The notes below the pieces were generated by a model. The model made no database searches and was not told the origin of the DNA. It worked only from the letters and a program-made list of their open reading frames with translations. This document shows positions 1 to 5,389 of a stretch of 5,836 nucleotides of DNA, piece by piece. The position numbers and the translations under genes were made by a program. This DNA comes from Peptostreptococcaceae bacterium (GTDB taxonomy: Bacteria; Bacillota_A; Clostridia; Peptostreptococcales; Acidaminobacteraceae), in the NCBI GenBank assembly GCA_013619035.1, contig JABXKX010000620.1, positions 1-5,836 on the forward strand, written 5' to 3'. The stretch's first letter is position 1. Each line of letters opens with the position of its first letter.

Positions 1-10
1 GGTTAATGAT

Positions 11-991
11 ATGGATACTAATAAAAAACTTGATATTATATTAGAAGGTCAACAAAAAGGCGTTACTTGCACCTGTTTAAAACACGATATCTCTAGGACC
101 TTATATTATAAATGGTTGAACCGATATAAAGAAAATGGAATTAATGGTCTTTCATCTACTAAACAAAACTTCGTTCCAGCAAATAAAACAAGTCAAGAAA
201 TAGAAAAAAAAATTCTAGAACTTGTCAAACAATACCCAACTTATGGTCCGCTGTCAATTAAATACTTAACTGAAGAAATTGGCTATAATATTAGTTCCTC
301 TTGTATATACAATGTACTAAAGAGACATAATTTAACAAGAAGAGCCCAACGTCTTCAATTTACAGCAAAACGACATAACGTTTCAAAAGAGATTTTTCCT
401 CCTTTTGAAACATTAGAAAGTGGCAATTGTTTACTTTTTTGGTTAGTCGATTGTGGAAAATTTAACGATACAAAACGACTATACACATATAATGTATACG
501 AAGCCAAAAGTGGCATCTGTTGTACCCGTATTTATGATAGTCTAAGTTATACCTATGTTAAAGAATTACTAATGGATGTTGCTATTCCAGTGGCTCAGAC
601 CTTACACTTCAACTTAAAGTTGTTTGGTATTTTACCCAACCCCCTAATGAAAAACACCAAACAACTCATTGAAGAATTCGAGAATATTTTTGATGATTTT
701 GGCTATAATGTAAATGTACATTTTCTTGATGATTGCAACGACCGTTATTCTTTACGCCACTTACAAAACGGACATTCCAAAAAATGTTTAGCTTATTTAT
801 TGCCACTGCTCAAAAAAGGATTGCCTATTGACCAATTAAAGACTCATATCCAAGACTTTGTATTAAAATATAATTCTGAATATAAATTGCATTTCGAAAG
901 CGATTACCATACACCACTTGAGCACCATCATTTTCTAACTGACACAAAGCCCGTCTTACCACTTTGGGCATATATTTACCGACCATATTAA
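11..991 (+). CDS. IS481-like helix-turn-helix / degenerate integrase-fold protein (probably catalytically dead transposase)
   Basis: The 326-residue protein has the layout of an IS481-type transposase. Residues 5-45 form a helix-turn-helix with the typical ISRTLYYKWLNRYKENG segment. Residues 60-112 form a second HTH-like block (YPTYGPLSIKYL, then SSSCIYNVLKRHNLTRR). Residues 135-308 look like an rve/RNase H-like core ending in KYNSEYKLHFESDYHTPLEH, the counterpart of the usual YNNERPH...TPAE tail. The first catalytic Asp may survive as D147 (WLVDCGK). The region expected to hold the TDNGSEF motif reads GILPNPLM, and the NGKVERF motif reads NGHSKKC, so the second Asp and the Glu appear lost (near P209 and K257). 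I infer a DNA-binding protein without transposition activity, perhaps a regulator of the flavoprotein gene 10 bp downstream. No terminal inverted repeats were seen. Only 10 bases precede the ATG, with no visible RBS and an open frame to the window edge, so the true start may lie upstream. It could also simply be a decaying transposase, but the long uninterrupted frame argues for selection. Confidence 0.7.
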   Translation: MDTNKKLDIILEGQQKGVTCTCLKHDISRTLYYKWLNRYKENGINGLSSTKQNFVPANKTSQEIEKKILELVKQYPTYGPLSIKYLTEEIGYNISSSCIYNVLKRHNLTRRAQRLQFTAKRHNVSKEIFPPFETLESGNCLLFWLVDCGKFNDTKRLYTYNVYEAKSGICCTRIYDSLSYTYVKELLMDVAIPVAQTLHFNLKLFGILPNPLMKNTKQLIEEFENIFDDFGYNVNVHFLDDCNDRYSLRHLQNGHSKKCLAYLLPLLKKGLPIDQLKTHIQDFVLKYNSEYKLHFESDYHTPLEHHHFLTDTKPVLPLWAYIYRPY

Positions 992-996
992 GGATG
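991..996 (+). promoter_or_regulatory. Ribosome binding site of the flavoprotein gene, overlapping the upstream stop codon
   Basis: AGGATG lies 5 bases before the ATG at 1002, and its first base is the last base of the upstream TAA stop (989-991). The overlap suggests the two plus-strand genes are transcribed together and may be translationally coupled. It also fixes the start of the downstream gene. Confidence 0.6.
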
Positions 997-1001
997 AACT
1001 T

Positions 1002-2207
1002 ATGAAAATTGCAATTATCGGAGCCGGTTTTTCCGGATTACTCGCTGGCTATTTACTCCAAAAAGAAGGTGTAGATGTCACTGTTTATGAAAAAAATGAT
1101 TATCTAGGTGGTCATTGTAAAACACTTTTCACCTGTAATACACCTGTTGAATTAGGAACAATATGTGCATTTAAGTCACCAATCAAAGACTTGCTAATAA
1201 GTTTAAAAATCGATTATACTAGCCGGTTATTTCACCGAAACTTTGTAGATGAAAATTACCAGTATGAAGAACTTATTTCCAGAGAAGATATTCCTTTATT
1301 AACTGAGGAAATTGAGCGGTTTAGTTCACTTATAACTCGATACTCGGCTTCAACAAACGGAAGCTTTTATGAGTACATACACCCTGATTTACTTGTATCT
1401 ATTCATGATTTTCTTCAACTCCATGATTTTGTAATTATTCAGCAACTCATAGCACCACACCTTGCTTCTTTTGGTTATGGTAATATGAAAGATATACCTG
1501 CTCTATATGCCATTAAAATATTTGACAAAGAAACTCTCTATTCTTTTATCATGTCAGATAAACTTCATTTTATTAATAATGGTATGATTGAATTGATCCA
1601 GAAATTAGGGTTGAACATAAGTGATATTCGTAGTTCCTTAGAGGTTACTAATATTGAGGAAACTCAAGAATTGCTAGCTGTCGACACTGCTTTTTCAAGA
1701 GATTTCTACGATAAGGTTATTATAACTTCCCCACTTTCTTATGGTGTTATTAAAAATCCACTTTACAATGATCGAATGGCAAAGTTGAAAATAAACACCA
1801 TTACCACCTGTGTTTTTGAGGTAAATAATATGAGTATTGCTCATACATATTACAAAGCCAATCTGGGAATACCTAACCGAATGCAGTTTTTTTATGTTAC
1901 GCACCATCAAAAGAAAACCCTAGTGACCACACATGCTTATGGACATATCAGCACTGAATTAGTTGAAAATGTGATTCAAGATTTGTCCCATTTAGGTATC
2001 ATCATCAATCATCTAAGTTCCATACAACAATGGAATGCTTTTCCTCATTTTGATTGTTCTAACATTCACTCAGATAGTTATTCTCTCCTTAATGCTACTA
2101 GCAGTGATAATAACCTTTTCTTTATAGGTTCTTTAGTTACAAAACCATCTCTATCCGCTATATATGTTTCTGTAAAGGATATGGTTAAAAAAATTCTGAA
2201 TATGTAG
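1002..2207 (+). CDS. FAD-dependent amine-oxidase-fold protein, polyenoic fatty acid isomerase (PAI)-like
   Basis: This 401-residue protein opens with a Rossmann dinucleotide-binding motif (IGAGFSG, residues 6-12), an acidic residue ending the second strand (E30) and the GG motif YLGGHCKT (34-41), so it should bind FAD. The C-terminal segment NNLFFIGSL (370-378) is the usual second FAD contact region. Beyond the generic fold it resembles the Propionibacterium acnes linoleate 10-trans,12-cis isomerase (PAI, 424 aa, compared from memory). FGYGNMKDIPALY (157-169) matches the enzyme's FGYG..(D)..PA.Y segment, and WNAFPHF (344-350) matches its WYYFPH. PAI residues R88, F168 and F193, which contact the substrate, appear as R79, F157 and F182. 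Known family members shift double bonds in polyunsaturated fatty acids using FAD without net redox. I infer a related isomerase or oxidoreductase of an unsaturated substrate; the substrate itself is unknown. No signal peptide or membrane segment is evident, so the protein is probably cytosolic. The gene follows the degenerate transposase gene by 10 bp. No convincing plus-strand terminator follows it. Confidence 0.8.
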   Translation: MKIAIIGAGFSGLLAGYLLQKEGVDVTVYEKNDYLGGHCKTLFTCNTPVELGTICAFKSPIKDLLISLKIDYTSRLFHRNFVDENYQYEELISREDIPLLTEEIERFSSLITRYSASTNGSFYEYIHPDLLVSIHDFLQLHDFVIIQQLIAPHLASFGYGNMKDIPALYAIKIFDKETLYSFIMSDKLHFINNGMIELIQKLGLNISDIRSSLEVTNIEETQELLAVDTAFSRDFYDKVIITSPLSYGVIKNPLYNDRMAKLKINTITTCVFEVNNMSIAHTYYKANLGIPNRMQFFYVTHHQKKTLVTTHAYGHISTELVENVIQDLSHLGIIINHLSSIQQWNAFPHFDCSNIHSDSYSLLNATSSDNNLFFIGSLVTKPSLSAIYVSVKDMVKKILNM

Positions 2208-2287
2208 ATAAGACAAGTTTTGCTATCTAAAACCTTTATCTAAAATCATTATTTTTAATTGATAAAATCAGCTCATCAAAAGGGGGG
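2208..2287. other. Short AT-rich spacer, no gene seen
   Basis: Eighty bases separate the flavoprotein stop from the first recognisable IS sequence. A weak stem (TAGATA / TATCTA, starting in the stop codon region) is present but lacks a T-run, so it is not a convincing terminator. A run of six G (2282-2287) abuts the IS end. Nothing else could be supported here. Confidence 0.5.
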
Positions 2288-2468
2288 TGCGGATGTTTTT
2301 CTGGACTTAAACAACCAATCCTAAACTCTTTCGATAATCTAATGGACTCATACCATTTAGGGAGAGTTTAATTCTTTTTTGTGAATACCATAGTATATAC
2401 TCATTAAGCTTTTCAGTGAAAGTTTCAATCGTAACATTTGCCCAAGATCGGCCATAAAACATTTCATT
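2288..2468 (-). mobile_element. IS3-family (IS150-like) element remnant, right end only
   Basis: The stretch contains the C-terminus of an IS3-family transposase on the minus strand, followed by about 20 noncoding bases that should be the element's terminus. The likely outer boundary is the TG at 2288-2289, because IS3 elements typically end in CA/TG; I could not confirm it against the other end. Similarity stops near 2468, so the remaining roughly 1.2 kb, the catalytic triad and the opposite terminus are missing. The element cannot move by itself. Confidence 0.65.
2307..2468 (-). pseudogene. C-terminal fragment of IS3-family transposase (OrfB)
   Basis: Read on the minus strand, the frame ends at a TAA (2307-2309). 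Its last residues include NEMFYGRSWANVTIETFTEK, NEYILWYSQKRIKLSLNGMS and PLDYRKSLGL. These match the standard end of IS150-group OrfB transposases (LKNEMFYG, then EYI.WYN..RIKLSL.GMSP..YR). About 53 residues remain of a protein normally near 280-300. A TAG in the same frame at 2475-2477 and loss of similarity just before NEMFYG mark the break. The catalytic Glu would lie shortly upstream of the surviving part, so no activity is possible. The internal frame is undamaged, which suggests a fairly recent truncation. Confidence 0.75.
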
Positions 2469-2477
2469 CAAGCACTA

Positions 2478-2512
2478 AAAAAGCACCTAACCTCTAAAGT
2501 CAGATGCTTTTT
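2478..2512 (-). terminator. Intrinsic terminator reading on the minus strand
   Basis: As minus-strand RNA this forms a continuous 16-bp stem, AAAAAGCAUCUGACUU pairing with AGGUUAGGUGCUUUUU around a UAG loop, followed by a run of six U. Three pairs are G-U wobbles on the minus strand but A-C mismatches on the plus strand, so it is directional toward the left. It lies 73 bp past the stop of the RlmD-like tail and was probably that gene's terminator; today it could back up the sucD operon terminator. Confidence 0.75.
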
Positions 2513-2584
2513 ATACTACTTAAAATTATAATATATTCCCTCAATCAATTATTATGCGATTCTAAAACCATTGCAATTACACAC

Positions 2585-2650
2585 TTACTTATCAGTTCTA
2601 TATAGCTTTACAACACTCTCCACATGTGTTGTATATTTAAACGAATCTAC
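2585..2650 (-). pseudogene. Extreme C-terminal remnant of 23S rRNA methyltransferase RlmD/RumA
   Basis: On the minus strand a short frame reads VDSFKYTTHVES followed by VVKLYRTDK and a TAA stop (2585-2587). RumA/RlmD-family proteins end in this way: a VDMFPHT.HVE..V-L-R block directly before the stop (E. coli RlmD ends DMFPHTGHLESMVLFSRVK). Upstream the frame runs six more codons without family character (FSIHLL) to a TAG at 2669-2671, so only about 21 of roughly 450 residues survive. The family enzyme makes 5-methyluridine in 23S rRNA; this fragment cannot. A minus-strand terminator follows 73 bp downstream, consistent with a transplanted natural gene end. The call rests on a short match, but its position against a stop codon strengthens it. 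Confidence 0.55.
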
Positions 2651-2675
2651 TAAGAGATGAATCGAAAACTATTCT

Positions 2676-2701
2676 CTCTTTATTCTACTGAAAATAAAGA
2701 G
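2676..2701. repeat. Inverted repeat, 9-bp perfect arms
   Basis: CTCTTTATT (2676-2684) and AATAAAGAG (2693-2701) pair perfectly around an 8-base loop. Neither side is followed by a T-run, so it is not a good intrinsic terminator. Its role is unknown. Confidence 0.5.
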
Positions 2702-2747
2702 TTGTAGTCTCAATTGATTTTTAATTGACTTCATCTGTCCTGATAAT

Positions 2748-2793
2748 AAAAAAGTGGATTAAGATATAAAGGGAACAGATCATCTTAACCCAC
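2748..2793 (-). terminator. Probable terminator of the cat2-4hbD-sucD operon
   Basis: On the minus strand GTGGGTTAAGAT (from 2793 down to 2782) pairs with ATCTTAATCCAC (2765 down to 2754) over 12 bp with one G-U wobble and a loop of about 16 bases, followed by six T (2753-2748) and then ATTAT. The wobble is a mismatch on the plus strand, so it favours minus-strand transcripts. It begins about 75 bp past the sucD stop, with no gene between. Confidence 0.8.
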
Positions 2794-2806
2794 AGATACT
2801 TAAATC

Positions 2807-2847
2807 TATATATCAACAGAATTCTGTGAAGGAACCATTGATATATA
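2807..2847. repeat. AT-rich inverted repeat enclosing a 12-bp perfect palindrome
   Basis: TATATATCAA (2807-2816) and TTGATATATA (2838-2847) form 10-bp perfect arms. Inside the loop, ACAGAATTCTGT (2816-2827) is itself a perfect 12-bp palindrome. It sits just past the sucD stop and before the operon terminator. It may be a 3'-UTR stem protecting the mRNA end, or a protein-binding site. It lacks a T-run. Confidence 0.5.
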
Positions 2848-2867
2848 TAATTTAAGCTAACTTTCTC

Positions 2868-4220
2868 TTATGCGCTCCAGATATCCATATCGCTTAATGC
2901 TGGAACATTTTCTCTTAACAGTCCAATACGTGAAATATTGATCAGATGTTTATAAGTAAAGTTTTCAGATATTGAGTTATTTCCCCAGCTTCCACATCCA
3001 AGAGTCGTAGTTGGTGCAAATCCATTTGTAAAACTTCCTCCAGCTGTTGTTGAAGTCGGCGCATTTACAACAATTCGAGACACAGATAATGCTTCTCCTA
3101 CTTTCTTGATATTTACGATATTATTAGAATGAATACCTGCAGTATGTCCATTTCCTTCAAGTTCTAGGTTTGTTTTTGCTATTTTGATGCCTTCATCGAA
3201 ACTAGAATACTTGAAAGTTGAAAGCACTGGACACATTTTTTCTCTACAGAATAAATCTTCGTTTCCTATTCCATCTGCTTCTACTAAAATAACTTTTGTA
3301 TCTTCTGGAATATCCAATCCTGCAAGCTTGGCAATTGTTTGAACCGATTGACCAACTACATCTTTATTCATATGACCCTCAGTAAAGAGTGTCTTTCTAA
3401 GTTTTTCCTTGTCACCAAGATCTGTTATTAAGTATCCACCTTGATTTTTAAAGGCTTCCATCACTTGATTGTAATCGTCCTCATGAGCAATAACAGTCTG
3501 CTCACCTGAACAAATGATACCATTGTCGAAAGTTCTTCCCGCAATGATGCTCTTTGCAGTCGTCTCAAAATCAACATCTCTATCTACTATAACTTGAACA
3601 TTACCAGCTCCAACACCAAATGCTGGTTTACCACTCGAGTATGCAGCCTTAACCATTCCCATACCACCTGTTGCTACCACTACATCTGCTTGCATCATTA
3701 ATTCATTAGTTCTATCAATTGATGGTTCATCAATTATTTGAATCAGATTCTTAGGCGCACCTAATTTTTCGATTCTTTCATTGATTAGATTAACCGTCTT
3801 AGTACTACATCCCTTAGCTCTCGGATGTGGCGCTACAATAATTGCATTTCTTCCTTTAAGTGCAAACATCGCATTACACATAGGCGTTACAATTGGATTT
3901 GTAGTTGGTGTAACGGCACCAACTACACCGATTGGCTTAGCAATTTCGATAACGTTTGTATCGTAATCTCTAGAGATTTCATCTACTGATTTCTTATCTT
4001 TTAGATCATTCCAAATGATTTTAGACTTTCCTCTATTCTTTGCTACCTTGTCTTCGTATACACCCATTCTAGTCTCGTCTATTGCCATTCTTGCAAGCAT
4101 TTCAGCATTATCATAAACTACTTTCCCGATTTCTCTTACAATCAAATCTACTTTTTCCTGGTTAAACGTTTCGAATATATCCTGAGCTACTCTTGCATTT
4201 TTAATCATTTCCTTAATCAT
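2868..4220 (-). CDS. sucD: CoA-acylating succinate-semialdehyde dehydrogenase
   Basis: The enzyme reduces succinyl-CoA to succinate semialdehyde with NAD(P)H in the cytosol, releasing CoA. The 450-residue protein closely follows C. kluyveri SucD from start to end (remembered sequence). VVYDNAEM (34-41), MGVYEDKVAK (52-61), TNPIVTPMCNAMFALKGRN (107-125), IIVAPHP (127-133) and VVATGG (181-186) mark the cofactor-binding aldehyde dehydrogenase domain. The catalytic cysteine is C237 in FDNGIICSGEQ. EKMCPVL (327-333), GHTAGIHS (358-365) and TTTLGCGSWG (404-413) are conserved in the acylating family. The start is supported by AGGAGG 7 bases upstream of the ATG; a second Met at codon 5 has no such site. 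It is the last gene of the operon, 21 bp after 4hbD, and a terminator follows. It could instead act on another short acyl-CoA, but the adjacent 4hbD makes the succinyl route the best reading. Confidence 0.92.
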   Translation of the reverse strand: MIKEMIKNARVAQDIFETFNQEKVDLIVREIGKVVYDNAEMLARMAIDETRMGVYEDKVAKNRGKSKIIWNDLKDKKSVDEISRDYDTNVIEIAKPIGVVGAVTPTTNPIVTPMCNAMFALKGRNAIIVAPHPRAKGCSTKTVNLINERIEKLGAPKNLIQIIDEPSIDRTNELMMQADVVVATGGMGMVKAAYSSGKPAFGVGAGNVQVIVDRDVDFETTAKSIIAGRTFDNGIICSGEQTVIAHEDDYNQVMEAFKNQGGYLITDLGDKEKLRKTLFTEGHMNKDVVGQSVQTIAKLAGLDIPEDTKVILVEADGIGNEDLFCREKMCPVLSTFKYSSFDEGIKIAKTNLELEGNGHTAGIHSNNIVNIKKVGEALSVSRIVVNAPTSTTAGGSFTNGFAPTTTLGCGSWGNNSISENFTYKHLINISRIGLLRENVPALSDMDIWSA

Positions 4221-4227
4221 TGTGATT

Positions 4228-4233
4228 CCTCCT
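4228..4233 (-). promoter_or_regulatory. Ribosome binding site of sucD
   Basis: A perfect AGGAGG on the minus strand stands 7 bases before the ATG at 4220-4218. It decides for this Met over the Met four codons later. Confidence 0.85.
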
Positions 4234-4241
4234 AGTCTAAG

Positions 4242-5357
4242 TTAATATAGAGTCGTATATACGTCTAAAATGTCTTTTCTTGATAGTGGTACATAATTGT
4301 TTGCAAGTAATCTTCCCTGACCTTCAATTACACTCTCTGTAAATAACTCTTTTTCTTCTTCCTTCATACCATAACTGCTTAACTTATTCTTTTTAAGAAG
4401 TTTTCCTAGAAGGTCTTCAAGTTCGTCATATACATTAGTAATGTCTACCCCTAGTGACTTAGCAATCATTTCATTCACTTCTCTAATTGATCCTTCTGGA
4501 TTCTTCTTAGTATATAACTTGAATATTTCTGTGAAGAATTGATAGTTGGCTTCCCCATGAGGCACATGATACATACCACCGAGTGGATACGAAAGTGCAT
4601 GAACAGCTCCCACGCCAGCATTACCAAAGGCAATTCCTGCGTAATTACTTGCAACTGCAATATCGCTCAGTCTCTCAAATCTATAGTTTTCACCTTTTTC
4701 TACAATATTTATATATATATCCAGTATCATTTCTATAGCTTTCATACTGAACAGTCGCGTGTACTCATTAGCCTTTGGAGATACAAATGATTCAATAGCA
4801 TGAATCAGTGCATCTATTGAACTATAGACATAGAATTTATACGGAAGTCCCTTCAGAAGACTCGGTATAAGAACTGCATGATCCGGCAGAAGCTGGTCAA
4901 CAGCTAAACCCATTTTTGTTTGTTTTGACTTGATCTCAGCGATTGTAATATTAGTTACCTCACTGCCTGTACCGCATGTTGTTGGTATTGCAATCAATTC
5001 TTTTTCTTTTACTAAAGGCACTTTTTTCTCAAATGCATCTACAACATTATCTATATCTTTTAGAACTAGAAGTTTAGCTATATCGAGTACCGTTCCTCCT
5101 CCAATTGCAAAGATTCTGTTAAACGGCAACTTTTTAGCGTCGGCTAAAATAGCATTCATCATTTCATCTGATGGCTCTCCAGCTCCATAACTCTCTTGCA
5201 TTATAAAGTTTGCTTTTAAGTTTAAAGGTTTCATGAAAGGCTCATATAGGAAACCATGAGTTAAGATTATGTCACCTTCGCCGACTTTAAACGTATCAAC
5301 GAATTCGTTGAACTCATTAAACTTATGCACTTTTGTCGCTATTTTTATCAATTCCAT
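4242..5357 (-). CDS. 4hbD: NAD-dependent 4-hydroxybutyrate dehydrogenase (iron-type alcohol dehydrogenase)
   Basis: The enzyme interconverts succinate semialdehyde and 4-hydroxybutyrate; here it would reduce the semialdehyde made by SucD. At 371 residues it has the length of C. kluyveri 4HbD, and long segments agree with the remembered sequence. The N-terminal nucleotide-binding domain carries AIGGGTVLDIAK (84-95) and IPTTCGTGSEVTN (124-136). The C-terminal helical domain holds the predicted metal ligands D182 and H186 (SSIDALIHAIES), H253 (GAVHALSYPLGG) and H267 (YHVPHGEAN), with the 4- and 14-residue spacings of Fe-ADHs. YGMKEEE (329-335) and VIEGQGRLLANNY (343-355) are typical of the 4HbD subgroup rather than generic butanol dehydrogenases. 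The ATG is preceded at 7 bases by GAGGAG. It lies 32 bp after cat2 and 21 bp before sucD, so co-transcription is likely. Confidence 0.93.
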   Translation of the reverse strand: MELIKIATKVHKFNEFNEFVDTFKVGEGDIILTHGFLYEPFMKPLNLKANFIMQESYGAGEPSDEMMNAILADAKKLPFNRIFAIGGGTVLDIAKLLVLKDIDNVVDAFEKKVPLVKEKELIAIPTTCGTGSEVTNITIAEIKSKQTKMGLAVDQLLPDHAVLIPSLLKGLPYKFYVYSSIDALIHAIESFVSPKANEYTRLFSMKAIEMILDIYINIVEKGENYRFERLSDIAVASNYAGIAFGNAGVGAVHALSYPLGGMYHVPHGEANYQFFTEIFKLYTKKNPEGSIREVNEMIAKSLGVDITNVYDELEDLLGKLLKKNKLSSYGMKEEEKELFTESVIEGQGRLLANNYVPLSRKDILDVYTTLY

Positions 5358-5364
5358 AAAATGT

Positions 5365-5370
5365 CTCCTC
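5365..5370 (-). promoter_or_regulatory. Ribosome binding site of 4hbD
   Basis: GAGGAG on the minus strand lies 7 bases before the ATG at 5357-5355, supporting that start. Confidence 0.8.
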
Positions 5371-5389
5371 TATAAAGTTAATGTCCTAT

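Noticed and set aside
1695..1910. 71-codon minus-strand open frame
   Set aside because: It lies wholly inside the flavoprotein gene, has no RBS and shows no family resemblance; it is a shadow frame.
2204..2228. Hairpin TAGATA / TATCTA after the flavoprotein stop as a terminator
   Set aside because: The stem is only 6 bp with a bulged inner part and no T-run, so it is too weak to call.
2710..2728. TCAATT / AATTGA inverted repeat as an operator
   Set aside because: Six-base AT-rich arms are expected by chance in this composition.
2713..2750. Possible plus-strand promoter (TTGATT or TTGACT with GATAAT)
   Set aside because: The spacings between the boxes are wrong and no gene begins downstream on that strand.
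2208..2867. CRISPR array, tRNA or small RNA gene in the gap
   Set aside because: No repeat-spacer pattern, cloverleaf or strong plus-strand promoter-terminator pair could be found by eye.
3781..3966. 61-codon plus-strand open frame, hydrophobic
   Set aside because: It is antisense to the conserved part of sucD, and its hydrophobic look follows from the complementary codons.
4475..5190. Open frames opposite or overlapping 4hbD (4475-4660 minus, 4539-4790 plus, 4930-5190 plus)
   Set aside because: All lie within the strongly supported 4hbD gene and have no recognisable content.
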